Assembly: GCA_039707465.1 (NCBI GenBank) | Contig: CM077648.1 | Coordinates: 74,456,119-74,520,118, forward strand | Direction: 5' to 3' | Length of the DNA stretch: 64,000 nucleotides | Source: Rhabdophis nuchalis | Taxonomy: Eukaryota; Chordata; Lepidosauria; Squamata; Natricidae | Shown here: positions 44,420 to 56,700 of the stretch, in pieces | Layout of the letters: every line of letters starts with the position of its first letter | How positions within the stretch are numbered: position 1 is the stretch's first letter | Translations under genes and position numbers: made by a program | Notes under the pieces: model-generated | What the model was told of the DNA's origin: nothing | Database searches by the model: none | What the model saw: only the letters and a program-made list of their open reading frames with translations

Positions 44420-45113
44420 TAGGGGTCTGCAAAGTTGGCTCTTTTAAGACTGGGGGACTTCAACACCCAGAATTCCCCAGCCAGCCATGCTGGCTGGGGA
44501 ATTCTGGGAATTGAAGTCCCCCAATCTTTTTTTTCAGTTCTATTATTTTTATTATTATTATTATTTCCATTTCAAAAACATTCATTGATATACATTCTTA
44601 TACATACTATTTAACATTTATCTATTCATCATTAATCTCTATACACATTCTTATATATATACTATATGATACAGTTTGGATCGCTTTCTTGCCACCCCGT
44701 GTCTCCATCTTATTTTGCAACAGCCTTACTCCTACCTTCTCAAGCTCCCTTCTCTGCCTTCTTATTTCCTCCTCTCATTTCTCCCCTCTTCTCTCTTTTT
44801 CTCCTCTCTTTCTTCTCTCCTTCTCTCCTCTCTTCTTTCTTATCCTCTCTCCTACTCTTAATTCCCCACCCTTACTTTCTCTACTTTACCCTTTCTTCCT
44901 TTCCCTCCTCGTCTCTCCTCTTTCCGTTTTTGCCTTTGCTTGTTTATATTCTCTGATGGGTTCTGGGGGTGGCGTTTCAACGTTCCGAACTTAATATATA
45001 TATTTTCCCTTAAAATAAATTTCTATTAAACAATAATTCACATAAACATTGAACATTGAACAAAGAACAAAGAAGTCACCCAGTCTTAAAAGAGCCAACT
45101 TTGCAGACCCCTG
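44420..45113. mobile_element. hAT-type MITE split by a retroposon
   Basis: Left part 44,420-44,528 and right part 45,088-45,113 form one 'GGTCTGCAAAGTTGGC' MITE. Perfect 8-bp duplications GCCTAGAA lie on its outer sides (44,412-44,419 and 45,114-45,121). Confidence 0.9.
44529..45071 (-). mobile_element. L1-like retroposon 3' end inserted in the MITE
   Basis: 543 bp beginning (plus strand) with a T-run, i.e. a poly(A) tail on the minus strand, and containing a long polypurine tract (minus strand) of the type seen in L1 3' UTRs. A 16-bp duplication flanks it: GAAGTCCCCCAATCTT at 44,513-44,528 and GAAGTCACCCAGTCTT at 45,072-45,087 (14 of 16). No coding region remains, so the family is inferred. 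Confidence 0.7.
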
Positions 45114-45222
45114 GCCTAGAACATGGCTCAGCATTGACTTTGAAATAAATTCTTAATGATGACGGTCATGATGTCAGTTAATTGATCTTTCCACCATTAT
45201 CTGCAGCCATTTGGGAATGGGC

Positions 45223-45925
45223 TTCATTTATTTATTTATTTATTTTTCAAATTTGTATACCGCCCTATCTCCCCTAGGGGATTCAGGGCAGTGCACAGAA
45301 ATCTAAAAATATAAAACAATACAATACAAAACAGTTAAAAATAAATTAAATTAAGGTCTGTGCTAAAATTTAGATTTAAAAATTTAGATTAAAATCAATT
45401 AAAACTATATCCATTAAAACTAAGCCAGGCCGGCCTCTTGAAATAGATGTGTCTTTAGTGCCTGGCGGAAGAGGCGTAGGTCCGTGATGATCCGAAGGTC
45501 GGGGGAAGATCGTTCCAGAGGGCAGGCCCCGCCAGAGAGAAGGCTCTCCCCCTGGGGGCCACCCGTCGGCATTGTCCAGCAGATGGCACCCTGAGGAGGC
45601 CCACTCTGTGGGAGTGGACAGGTCTAAGGGAGGTATGTGGTAGGAGGTGGTCCTGTAGGTAGCCAGGTCCCGTGCCATGGAGCGCTTTGAAGATGGTTAC
45701 TAGCACCTTGAAGCGCACCCGGAAGGCCACAGGCAGCCAGTGCAGCTCGCGCAGGAGAGGTGTTACATAGGAGTATCGAGACCCTCCCAGGATCCCCCGC
45801 GCGGCCTCATTCTGGACTAGCTGGAGCCTCCGGTTGCACCTCAAGGGAAGCCCCATGTAGAGAGCGTTGCAATAGTCCAGGCGGGAGGTGACGAGCGCTT
45901 GAGTGACCGTGCGTAAGAAACTGAT
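45223..45925 (-). mobile_element. CR1/L3-type LINE, C-terminal RT and 3' UTR, minus strand
   Basis: Minus-strand frame 45,455-45,925 encodes RTVTQALVTSRLDYCNALYM, GLPLRCNRRLQLVQNEAARG and ALWNDLPP. The hairpin CCGCCCTATCTCCCCTAGGG and an ATTT tail are at 45,227-45,290. 5'-truncated. Confidence 0.9.
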
Positions 45926-46222
45926 CAGAAGCATTCATCCCATGGTAATTGTTTTCCCATGCTGATTGTAGGCAATCTGTAAATACTGTTATGTTTAGGC
46001 ATGTCACGCTTCCCAAACTTGATTCTGTTGCTTTTTTATATTTGTTGGTCTAGATGTTAACTACTCCTTTTAAGTTTTTAATTATTACTATTATTTTTTT
46101 TAAATGTTATTATTACTGTGATTTCTTTTGAAGCATTTGGATGCAAGGGAAAAAGAAAATAAGGCTGCTCAGAGTCACCTTGAACTGTGAGATGGGCAGC
46201 AATTAAATTTGACAAATAAAGA
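45926..46222 (+). other. Intronic sequence ending in a LINE/SINE-like tail
   Basis: 46,165-46,222 (GCTCAGAGTCACCTTGAACT, GTGAGATGGGCAGCAATTAA) resembles a CR1-like 3' end. A similar GATGGGCAGC end occurs near 53,858-53,905. The rest is unrecognised. Confidence 0.4.
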
Positions 46223-46970
46223 CCTGGCAGCCTAAATATTTTTCCTGGTCTGTCTATTTATCTGTCATGATTATCTTCAGTTTTAAAGAGATATTCCCAG
46301 GTATTTCTTGAGATACAAAATATTGAACCTTCTACTTTCTACATTCAAAATGGATGTTTTATTACTGAAAGCCATGAACAAGAAGGGGAAATAAGATATT
46401 GAAGAGAAAAGGAAAGGAAGGAATTTTAAAGCTTTCTTGGAAGCTTAAAATTTTCTTGTATTGTAATCTGGAATTATTTGCTTCTCAGATACTGTTCTCA
46501 ATAGGTTGTTTTCCTTAACGTAATTTCTCTCTGACTTTCTCTGCTATTCATCAGGCTATACATGCATATTTTTTTCTGCTCTGGAGAATATAGAGCCCTG
46601 TGCGGCTCTATTTCAGCCTTTTACAATTTGAAGTATTATATCCAGCCCATTTTCAACTGATTGGGAATTCTGTGCATCATAGTCCTAGCACATCTGAAGT
46701 GTACCATGTTTAGGGAAATCATAATAGGTGATATGTAAATAACTCATTGGAAAAATGTCTATGGAGATTCCCAATTATCCAGGTCATGGTTAACCCAAAG
46801 ATGCTTTTCAAAATGCAACTGGACTTTCTTCGGGGGGGGGGGGGTCTTTGAAAATGTTAACTTCTCTTTGAAGAAGCTTCTTCAGTTTTTCTTCAACCAA
46901 GAAAATCTGGGTGCCTTTTGAAAAGCAGCTTTGGGATAATTGTTGGAAAACAAATATTTTTACTGTAGCA
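46223..46970. other. Intronic sequence with a decayed Penelope-like tail
   Basis: 46,775-46,930 contains CTTTGAAGAAGCTTCTTCAG, the inverse of the CTGAAGAAGCTTCTT motif found at the ends of Penelope-like elements, with degenerate flanks. The remainder has nothing recognised. Confidence 0.4.
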
Positions 46971-47076
46971 CAGGGGTCTCCAACCTTTGCAACTTTAAGT
47001 CTGAAGGACTTCAGCTCCCAGAAGTCTGGGAGCTGAAGTCCTTCAGACTTAAAGTTGCAAAGGTTGGAGACCCCTG
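46971..47076. mobile_element. hAT-type palindromic MITE
   Basis: 106-bp inverted repeat, almost spacer-free, flanked by perfect duplications CTGTAGCA. Confidence 0.95.
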
Positions 47077-47695
47077 CTGTAGCAGACTAACATGCCCCCT
47101 CAGGCCTGGTTATGCTACCTTATCATAGTTTAGTCAACATATAATTTTGGCAAGATAATTTTCACCCAAGATATGAAGTTCATCCTATCTTACTAGATAA
47201 AGCAACCTATAATGTGCAGGTATGACATGAAGGTACTCAAGGTGAATGAATTCTTTAATGACAATGGCAAAGGAATCAGTTCCTACTATGTAGGAGAAGA
47301 TCATCATAAAGCATACCTATATTTTACCATGAAAATCAAATGCATATACAGTATATATTTGCGGGACTGCCTCCAACCACATACCTCCCACCGACCTGTC
47401 CGCTCCCACAGGGAGGGCCTCCTTAGGGTGCCGTCTGCCGACAATGCCGGCTGGCGACTCCCAGGGGGAGAGCCTTCTCTGTGGCAGCCCCCGCCCTCTG
47501 GAATGACCTACCCCCTGACCTGCGTACAATCACGGACCTGCGCCTCTTCCGCCGGGCATTGAAAACACACTTATTCTATGCAGCCGGCCTGGCATAGTTT
47601 TTAAATAGTTTTAATCTTGGTTTTAGTAGAGGTTTCTATTGTAATTTTAGCACAGGTTTCTTAGTTTAATTTATTTTTAAGATATTTTTATTGTG

Positions 47696-49671
47696 GACTT
47701 CCGGTTCCGCCTTCCAGTGGCAACGGACGAGTCTTGGACTCGTCTGCCGTTTTGTTCTTTTTTCTGCCCCCCATTGGGGGCGAGGCACACCTTTTTTGGG
47801 GTCCTTCCATAAGGCTGGCTTGCCTGGGTTTGTTTTTCTTAGCGGCAGCGGGAAAACGGCCCTTGTCTTCGGTCTAGGTGAGAGGAGGCATGCTGCGGGT
47901 TTTTTTTCCCCTTTGCCAATGGAGGACGGTAACGCACGATGAATTTGGAGAGAGCTGAGTGATCGGGTCGGAAGGCTTTCCGGAACTTTGGCGGCGAGGT
48001 GGAGAGTGAGTGACTTTAAAATGTTTTTTGCTGGCAGCCTGGACTGAAAGAATGTGGAGGGGGGTGTTTGTTTGTTAAACCCCCCCTCGGAATTAAAGCG
48101 GCGCTTGGAAATGGCTCCTCATTGTGAGGAAGCGGACATTTCTTATCTGGACGGCTTTGAAGCAAGCAAAAGTGATTTGCGGCTTGTTTCTTCAAAATGT
48201 ATCTAAGTCCGGCTGGCTTGAAACAATTTTTCCTTTGCTACTTTCTCCTGCTGGCTTTCAGTTTGGGTGGTGGAGGATGGCTGCCCCTTGTTCTTGAATG
48301 ACTATTTCACTTATGGAAAATTACCAACATCCCTTTGTGATTGGGACTTCCTCTCTCTATTAATGAAGAAATTTCTGGATTAATTGATTCTACCTCTGGA
48401 GTGCCTTCTCTGCTACAACTATTGATTGTGAAAGGTGTTTTTTCTCTGGATATTGAACTTTTTAACCCTGATTTGGACTTTTCTCCTCCTGATTTGCTTC
48501 AATGGCCCCACCCAAAAAACGCCATTTTAGTGGCACTGACTTTAACAGCTTACCATGGCACAAAAATCAGAATTGGCAGGTTTGGAACAAAGGATGTCTT
48601 CTTTGGAGACAGTGTTGCAAGTTTTGGTGCAAGAAATTAAAGCCTTGAGAGAAGATAACTGCAGCTTTAAGAAGGATCTTTTGGAAACACGGAAGCAAGT
48701 GCTGGAGAACACACAGAAGACTGAGGAGCTGGAAGGGGGGCTGGCTGGGGCAAAGGGAGAGCTTAAAAATGTTAATAGTGAGGTTGGAGAACTAACTGGG
48801 CATATGTCTAAGATGGATTTGGAAAGGATGTCATATTTTTTAAGATTTCAGAACATTTCTGAAGAGGCTGGTGAATGTCTCCCTGAACTCATGAGTACAA
48901 TTTTAGCAGACTATTTACATAAACCTAAAGATGAGATCAGGGGGGACATTGACCTAGTATACAGAATAAATTCAGCATATGCCAGGATAAATGAAGTACC
49001 CAGAGAGATACACATTAAATTTGTTAGAAGGTCAACCAGAGAGTGAATTCTGAAGGCGCAGAGAGGGGGCCCATTAATTTACCAACAAAAGGAAGTCGTC
49101 ATCTTGAAGCAGATCCCAAAAAAGATTAGAGAGATGAGAAGGAGGTATTCCTTCTTATCCAAAAAATTGTTTGACCACGGGATTTGGTTTAAGTGGGTGA
49201 TGCCGGAAGGGATGCTGGTGTTCTGGGAAGGAGGGAGAGTTAGGATTAAAACAGTTGTTGAGGCGGAAGCCTTTTTTAAAAAACATTCCTCAGTCCTGGG
49301 GGAAGATTCAGGGGGGGCAGGGGGGGCCACGGCCCCGCCCGCTGGGGGCCAGGAAGGAGAAAAAGAAGATACAATTGCCAAGAGACTTAGATCAAAAAAA
49401 TGACTTTGCTTGTTTTTTTATTAATATACTATAACCTTGTTATCTGGATGTTTGTATATGACTGCCAGCATAGAATTGAGAATTTAGGATGTATGCACTT
49501 ATTTTCATCTCGTAGCACCTTTGAAAAATGTATTTCTTAATGTTTTATTGTGAAGCCCTGGAAGGGCCAATGATCCCGACACAAAAGTTCTCAAAATGTT
49601 TCTGTAACCCTTACCTTTCCCTTTTGGAAAAATTGTAAAAATCCAATAAAACTCTTTCAATATAAAAAAAA
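47696..49671 (+). mobile_element. ORF1-only L1-type retrotransposon (HAL1-like), apparently complete
   Basis: A 1,976-bp unit starts GACTTCCGGTTCCGCCTTCC and ends with CCAATAAAAC and a short poly(A). It is bounded by an exact 16-bp duplication AGATATTTTTATTGTG (47,680-47,695 and 49,672-49,687). A 5' UTR of about 860 bp precedes ORF1, and a 3' UTR of about 270 bp follows. No ORF2 (endonuclease or RT) is present anywhere. The long duplication and poly(A) show that the unit inserted by L1-type retrotransposition, using enzymes supplied in trans. Confidence 0.88.
48555..49403 (+). CDS. L1-type ORF1 protein, one in-frame stop
   Basis: A frame of about 282 codons. Residues 1-90 form a coiled coil of heptads (LAGLEQRMSSLETVLQVLVQ ... 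TEELEGGLAGAKGELKN). Residues about 90-160 resemble the RNA-binding RRM of L1 ORF1p (MSYFLRFQNISEEAG, IDLVYRINSAYARIN, EIHIKFVRRSTR). Residues about 170-245 match its C-terminal domain (VILKQIPKKIREMRRRYSF, GIWFKWVMPEGMLVF, EAEAFFKKH). A TGA at 49,044-49,046 (codon 164) breaks the frame between the two domains; the frame continues unchanged after it. The protein would bind the element's RNA as an ORF1p trimer, by analogy with the family. Confidence 0.85.
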
Positions 49672-49797
49672 AGATATTTTTATTGTGTTTATTGTCTACA
49701 GTATTTTATTATTGCCTGTGCACCGCCCTGAGTCCCGCAAGGGAGATAGGGCGGTATATAAATGCGAATAAATTCAGATTCAAATAAAATTCAAATA

Positions 49798-50229
49798 AAA
49801 GTTATTGATGATGTAGTGCTGGATGATAGACTTCTACGATTGGATGCTTCAACTACAGAAAAAAAATGATACTTTCAAAGTATCAATAACACTTATGATG
49901 TGCATGTTTAAAGCTATCTTGCTACTGAGGCCATGCAGGAAAGAAAAAAAAAGCTGTAATAGGAAGGTTATAGCAAGGATAGTATTGGATACAATGCATT
50001 CAATAACCAAATAATACAAATTAGACTTAGTGAAAAATTATTTCATATGTTGAGTGTTTATGCTCACGTCTAGTCATTAATACATAAGAAGAGTTGATGA
50101 GCATTATGGTCGAGTTCATTCTGAACTCGTGTACATGTAAACAAGATGTGTAGCTTGTGATTGCAAACTGGAATTGCAAAATTGGAAATAACACAGAAGA
50201 AAACACAAACAGATTCTATGGCTAAGGAA
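49798..50229. other. Intronic sequence, nothing recognised
   Basis: No feature identified. Confidence 0.5.
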
Positions 50230-51360
50230 ATTAAAATGAATTGGGAAACAATTTATTAATTTCTGCCAAAGACAAGAAACAGAAGAAAGTAGACGGAATA
50301 TCAGAATAAACAGTGAAACTTTCCAAGAAAGAAGCCAAAGACAAGAAAGAAAAGATCTCAGGAAGGAACTTAATAAAGAATTTCAGAGAGCTGCTAAAAA
50401 TGACAAGAAGCAGTATTGCAAAGATATCAGTGGTAGAAACAGACACAGAAATACAAGAAGTCTCCCAACAGATATCTGAATTCAGATAAAACCATGAACT
50501 GGTATGCTGAAGGAGCCAACACTGAGGTGGTAACTGATTCACAGAAGATCAAAGATGTGAGTATATTGAAATTTTGAGATATCATTATCCAAGATGACTT
50601 AAAACAGGGGTGTCAAACTCAGGGCCCATAGGTCTGATCCAGCCTGCACGGTGCTTAGATCTAGCCCTCGGGGACACCCTGGAAACAGCAAAGGACTGGC
50701 CCGCAGTGCCTCTGCCAGTGAAAATGGAGCTCAGAAAGGCTGTGGGTAGCCGTCCTGGCCTCTGTTTTTGCTGGCAGAGGGTTGCAGGAGGCCGTCACAG
50801 CCGAAACAGAGCTCAGGAACCTGTTTTCACTGGCAGAGCACTTGGGCCACCACAGGTGCACCCAACATAAGTGACTTCAAGATGGCCACACCTACTCTGG
50901 CCATGCCCACTCTGCCCCCCCCCCCAAGGTCAAACATAATCCTGATGTGGCCCTCATTGAAATAGAGTTTGACACCCCTGCCTTAGAAGATATTTTTCTA
51001 CTCCTAGTACTATACGGAAAAACTAGATCAGCATTCGAAACTCCTGACAATATTATGGCTAGTCAAGAATACAGCAAATAGTTATATAGCAAACAAATCC
51101 AGAGTAACCATTTGAAACACAAATGACTCAAATTATTAGACTTTGGGCATATGGTGAAAAAAAAAACCCTAGATTTCTTGAGAAATCCATAATGTTGTGA
51201 AAGATGAAAGAGAAAACGAAGGCAACCAGCAGCAAGGTGAATGAACTTGCTCAGTTATGATGGCAATATACATCATTAAAGAACTGAAGGATAAAACTGG
51301 AAAAAAATACTGTGTTGCAGTTAAGAGTTGACACTGACTTGATGGCACATAATCATCAAT
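50230..51360 (+). pseudogene. Decayed RTE/BovB LINE, interrupted
   Basis: Near 50,350-50,430 the plus strand reads DLRKELNKEFQRAAKNDKKQ, like the RTE/BovB region between endonuclease and RT. 51,130-51,360 matches the BovB 3' end (RLWAYGEKK, then a tail with GAGTTGACACTGACTTGATG). Stops are frequent and most of the RT is missing. A hAT-type element is inserted at 50,605-50,980. Confidence 0.65.
50605..50980. mobile_element. hAT (Charlie-like) non-autonomous element, 376 bp
   Basis: Ends CAGGGGTGTCAAACTCAGGG and TAGAGTTTGACACCCCTG. Flanks ACTTAAAA and CCTTAGAA match at 5-6 of 8. No transposase. Different interior from the palindromic MITEs although the first bases are shared. Confidence 0.82.
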
Positions 51361-51654
51361 CAGATTTACTTGCGTATTTGTTGGAAAGTATTAACTTTGT
51401 GACAGTTACATAAATTGTCTGGGTGTTTTTTGATTCAGCCATCCAAAATCTCATCAATATCAGCACATCATCATCCTCTAGAACCAGCTTGTCATCTTTC
51501 AAAATCCATCTATTTTTAATCTTTAGCTTAAGTAGATGAAAGTATGAAAACTATGAACCACTATTATGGCAAATGACAGGAAATCACCCCAGACACTAAC
51601 TGCATCGTTTTGGCAAGCAGATGCTTTCTGCTCTAGCAAAAAGAGGCCCCATTT

Positions 51655-51763
51655 GGGTTGTCCCAAAGGTGCTTCTTCAAAAGGAAACTGGACTTTGTTT
51701 TTACTTGAAGATGTTTTGTTTCTTATCCAAAAAGCTTTGAAGAAGCACCTTTGGAACAACCAT
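51655..51763. repeat. Inverted-repeat remnant, Penelope-like tail
   Basis: GTTGTCCCAAAGGTGCTTCT at the left is complementary to AGAAGCACCTTTGGAACAAC at the right. The middle resembles a decayed Penelope terminal motif (CTTGAAGATGTTTTGTTTCT). Confidence 0.45.
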
Positions 51764-51772
51764 GGCCTGGAT

Positions 51773-51924
51773 CAGGGGTCTCCAACCTTTGCAACTTTAA
51801 GTCCGAAGGACTTCAGCTCCCAGAATTCTCCAGCCAGCTTTTTTATAGAGCTGGCTTTGCTGGCTGGAGAATTCTGGGAGCTGAAGTCCTTCAGACTTAA
51901 AGTTGCAAAGGTTGGAGACCCCTG
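51773..51924. mobile_element. hAT-type palindromic MITE
   Basis: 152-bp inverted repeat with a slightly longer centre (TTTTTTATAGAGCTGG), flanked by perfect duplications GCCTGGAT. Confidence 0.95.
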
Positions 51925-52673
51925 GCCTGGATGACTGAGAATCTCCATAGTTAATCTGGTTGGTCAAGAATTACATTATAATAAACTGTTTACAGGTTGC
52001 TTTTCCACTTGCTTGCTGTTTAACAAATAACTTGGTCGATATGATTGACAAATGTCTGATAATGGATTATGGCTTGAAGAGTTTATCTTTTGGAGATGAC
52101 AGAATTTAGTACAGAAATGAATGATTACACTTAATTTTTCTTCCTCCTTATCCATGGTAAAATAATGTCCAGTCTATTGCCTCACTATTTAATTGCTGAA
52201 TGTTGGTTACATCTGCAATTTTTAAACTTCCTCTAAGAGAAAACATCACACTTCTTATAGCACTGTGAAATCTGGTCAGAAACACCTGACTCCTACAAAT
52301 AGAGTTTCAAGCACAACAAAACGTTGTTTTGCTGCCACAATACTAGGCTGCTTACTACATATAACAATTTTAGCTTGAAGATTCCCTTTAAAAATGTAAT
52401 TAGTGGGTTATAAGGAGCCGGTGTTTCCAAATATGATCACTTGGCATATAATTATGAAGGTTTAGAATGCCAACCTATGATTTCTTCTCTTTTAAAAGAA
52501 GCAGTCGATGAACTTTCATCCAGAAATAAACTTCTTTGAAAAACATTGTCAGGCATGTTGAATGTTTCCAATAAAAGAAAACTTATATTTTATTCAAGAT
52601 ATTTATTATTGTAAGGTCCTTTTCAGTGACAAATGTTCCTTGTTGCAAACTTCTTGCATGCTACTTATGTTTA
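51925..52673. other. Intronic sequence, nothing recognised
   Basis: No feature identified. Confidence 0.5.
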
Positions 52674-53085
52674 TGTTTATTATTAAATTTGTATACCGCC
52701 CTTCTCCCTTGCGGGACTCAGGGCGGTGAACAGGCATCAATAAAAACATACAAAAGACATCGATATATAAAATACTATAAAATAATATTAAATTGGGATC
52801 TGTTCTAAAATCCAGAATAAAAGCTCTTAAATAAAACCAATAAAACCAATTAAAAGCTACTACGCCAGGCCGGCCACATGGAATAAATGCGTTTTCAAGG
52901 CCCGACGGAAGAGGCGCAGGTCAATGGTCGTTCCAGAGGGCAGGGGCTGCCACAGAGAAGGCTCTCCCCCGGGGGGTCACCAGGCGGCATTGTTTGGCCG
53001 ACGGCACCCTGAGGAGGCCTAGTCTGTGGGAGCGAACTGGTCGGTGGGAGGTATTAGGTAGCAGGAGGCGGTCTTGCAAATACTT
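52674..53085 (-). mobile_element. CR1/L3-type LINE 3' end, minus orientation
   Basis: ATT-type tail, hairpin ATACCGCCCTTCTCCCTTGC-GGGACTCAGGGCGG, then reverse C-terminal RT sequence (CAGGCCGGCCACATGGAATA, GCCCGACGGAAGAGGCGCAG). 5'-truncated. Confidence 0.88.
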
Positions 53086-53216
53086 AGCCTGGCATATAGT
53101 TCAAATGTCTTGAGAGTTGTTTTTCCCCCATATCAGCACTTTTAAATATTTCACATTGTGGTGCGGGGAAAACACCAGCTTCCTGCAGCAGGTTGTATAC
53201 ATACTTGGAGTCCACT

Positions 53217-53790
53217 GTTTGTTTTCTATTACTCACAAGTCAGATTCCTTACTTCTTTGTCTACATGGGATTTTGCTACACATGAATTTGTCTGCTTTGT
53301 TCATGAATATATTTGAGGTTCAACTTCTAATCTTTCATCCTTTGTAATACTATAGAAAAATATATATTGCAGTGGCACGAAGTCTCTGTCAAACATTCAA
53401 TTGCCTTCATATTTTTTAAAAATTTTTTTTGACAAAGCAGTGTAAAATCTAAAAAAAGGTTAAAAAAGGAGAGTCCCTATGGGTTTTGCTCCACTAGTCA
53501 TAGCTGACTTTAGGGTGCTCATCTCCATTTCTGTCTGAAGACATTTCTGCGATCATGTGGCCAGTATGACATTAGACTATAGCTCAGGGTGTAGCGTGAA
53601 ACATGGAGTGCTATTACCTTCCCACTGAAATGGACCTGTTTAACTTCTTATATTTACAAGATTTCAAACTGCTAGGTTAGTAGGAGCTGAGGCAAGTGAT
53701 GGGAACTCATTCTGTGACACAGTGGTAAGACTTGAACCTTCTTTGGTGTCTTTTTAACCACTGAACCATCGCACCTGTTTAAAACCTAAG
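53217..53790 (+). repeat. Dispersed repeat; uninterrupted paralogue of 24,420-24,968
   Basis: 53,217-53,655 is highly similar to the 24-kb segment and lacks the MITE found there. The repeat continues to about 53,790 (AAACTGCTAGGTTAGTAGGA ... TTTTTAACCACTGAACCATC), a form also seen at 60,110-60,395. Confidence 0.85.
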
Positions 53791-56700
53791 TAAACAAATT
53801 AGGTAACTAGTTTAACAACAACCACTTCAATACAAAAACAAAGAGTTGCTCAATACTGAGATGGGCAGCATTTAAATTTAATAAATAAACAAATGAACAA
53901 AAAAGGACAACACATTTCTGGCCACATGACTGCTGTGCTCCATGGGGCTTTGGTGACCCTCTGAAAATGGTGGCTCTTAGCAATGGAAGATTGGCTGGGC
54001 TGGCTTTCTTAATAAAATCATGAGCTGAGTTACTCATGATGCTAAATGTACTACTCCACGATGGGTCTTTTATGTTGATTATCTAAATAATTTAAATATT
54101 TTTGATATATTTTCATAAATTGAATGTTTACTTCTGTTCCCAAACTACTGATACAACTTTGAAAAGTCTGGTCTAAATAATTAATACATTATGTTTTTTA
54201 ATATCCATATCTGATCTTGATTTAAGAAGTTTTTTAGTCAGGTTTTCAATCTTTCAAAGAGCAATATAGCCACGTTTCCTTACCTAAAGGTCAAATTTTG
54301 ATAGATTACATTTGAATATTTGTTTTATTATTTGTTTTATTATTTTATTTACTATGAACTTTATTAAAATCAATAAAAAGAAGAAAATAGATACAAGAAA
54401 TGAAAAGAAGCAGAAGAAATTCATAGAATGGGAGTTATGGCTAAACTCTAAAATCATAACTAATTTCATTAGCTATGGAAGAAGGGTGATGGAATCTGTC
54501 TTCCCACAGCTTCACGTTGCCAAACTACTTTCAAAATTGTGTGTTAAAAAATAGATTTGAAGTCTGCACAAGGAGCTGTTAATATGGCTTAAAAGTAAAC
54601 TTCAAACAAAGTAAAAGTGACCTGCTAACTTACTGTTTTAGGGCCTTTATTTTCTGCTGACTGAATGCTACTCTGAAGGCAGGATTATGGGAGCAAACAA
54701 ACACAAATATTATTTTTACATTAATTATATAATGTAATTATATAGAAATATTATTTGTACTAAACATATACTACTATAGTATATTAAAGTTAGGAAAAAG
54801 TCATAATGCACAAATGCAATTATGCTCGTTTATTTTAACTGCAGAGTGGAACTCATTGAATCAAGAGGGCTATAATTGGGAGACATTTTGTTTGCTGTCT
54901 TATTGCCAGTTCTTCTTAACTCCTATCAGTCATTTCGTTCACATGCTATATTCTATAGTCTTTTTTCTTATCCTCTGTTTTGTCTGCTTAAGTTTGCAGA
55001 CCAAACAAAAGGAGGATATAACGTATGTGTACAATTATTCATGTCACACTTAATGTCTAAAACGTTCTTCTCATAGGAGCCAAATAATTTTTTCCAAGTT
55101 ATAAAAACAATTATTGTCCATCGGCTCCTTGTCAAACCTCTTAGAATATAAAGATATATTTTAATATCATTAGTTTTTTAAAATAAAAAATTGATTATAT
55201 TTTCAGTACTCTTTCTACTTTCTGAAATATCTAAAGTCCTAATTCAAACATCTAGCAGTTGTAAGGGAGACATTTCAAATTAATGTGTAAAGTAACATTT
55301 CCTAAGAAACTGTTATAATAGTTGTATTTACATTTTTAATGATAAAAATAAATATACAGCATAGGCAAATGCATAAGAACTTGGTAAATTCAATGAAATT
55401 TATTCCAAGTAATAAAATTTATTCTCAATGAAATCTATTCCAAGAAATAAGACTTTTATTTTATCTCTTCAGCAAATATCACTGCGCTTCCACTAAAATT
55501 CAATAAAATTCAAAGGAACTTATTTATGAGTAAATATAAATAATTAAACAGAAGATACTATAACTAATAATACTTCCCTTTCCAAATGGAACAATTCATC
55601 AAGATGATTTTAGACTCTGTTTGGACAAGATGGTCCCAAAGATAACAGATAGACAGGTCTTGCTGGGTTTTTTAGGTTAATATTCACACTTTGTTAACAT
55701 TTGCATTTTACTTGGAAATTTATTGGCAGGTAATCCAGTACCTACAGATATAATGGCACCCAGCCAGACGAACTCTAACCACCCCAACAGGAAGTGGGCA
55801 GCCACGTTCTATACCAACTGTAGTTTCCAAGTGGTCTTTAGTTGTACCCAAAAAAGTTGAATCATAGCAGAAGGTGATAGATAACTTTTGCTAAGGCCAC
55901 CCACTCAGAAAAATGCAATAACTGAAGCTGGGCAGAGCAATCCCAGATCAAGTAGGAACCGTGAATCCAGGAGAATCCATGCTCTTTCAGGGAAAGCATA
56001 ACCTTGTCCAGAGCCAACATAGTAGTTGACATAGGCTACCTCATAATTCATTTTAGCTTGTATCAATCCATCCAATCCCTTAAAATCCCCTGGAAAAACC
56101 AATTATCCATCCAACAACTCATGTTCTCTCATTTGTTCTTAATCATACTCATATATTTACCGATCTCTGAGATGCTAAGTAGTAAGCATTTTACATTTTT
56201 TGCTTAAAGGCTTACCAATCCTATTGCATACATAGAGCTCTTTTTGCCTCAGCAAAGGAATACTGGATACCTGAATACTGACCGTCCTCACTGTGTAAAT
56301 AACCAGTCCCAGGAAAAGATGTGACTGATTTAAAGAATTGACATAATTTATTCAACGATGCTTCAAGTGTTAAGTTTTCCACAAAGAGATCTACTCAAGC
56401 TGTGGTCTGATTTGCATGTTCTTTTCTTTATTTTGAATGGAGCACGAAGCTTTCAGATCGTTTGTTAATATTTTATTTGCATTTTGGGGTTCAAACTTAT
56501 TTATTAGATGAATTAGAGTAACAACAAAGTTATAATTGGATCCAGACATGCATATTTAATCTATTAATGCTTTCTTCGCTAAAATAAGAACATATACTTT
56601 TAAAAGTAAATAATATATTGAAACCTGTGATGGTCATAACCATCCAGCCCAAAGAGTACTAAAATGTATAGAGCTTAAAATATCAATCTAATCAAACGGA

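Larger units (their letters stand above)
47358..49797 (+). mobile_element. CR1/L3-type LINE 3' end, split by an L1-type insertion
   Basis: 47,358-47,679 carries the C-terminal RT region (SHREGLLRVPSADNAG, then out of frame GMTYPL) and the start of the 3' UTR. 49,688-49,797 carries the hairpin CACCGCCCTGAGTCCCGCAA-GGGAGATAGGGCGG and tail. The two join at the target duplication of the element at 47,696-49,671. Confidence 0.87.

Noticed and set aside
44666..44956. Ser/Leu/Pro-rich plus-strand frames in a TC-rich tract
   Set aside because: Low-complexity polypyrimidine DNA belonging to the inserted retroposon's 3' region.
49079..49381. Minus-strand frame opposite L1-type ORF1 (also 62,439-62,726)
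   Set aside because: Antisense shadow of the conserved ORF1 C-terminal domain.
50610..50870. 86-codon plus-strand frame
   Set aside because: It lies inside the Charlie-like hAT element, which is non-coding; the composition reflects repeat sequence.
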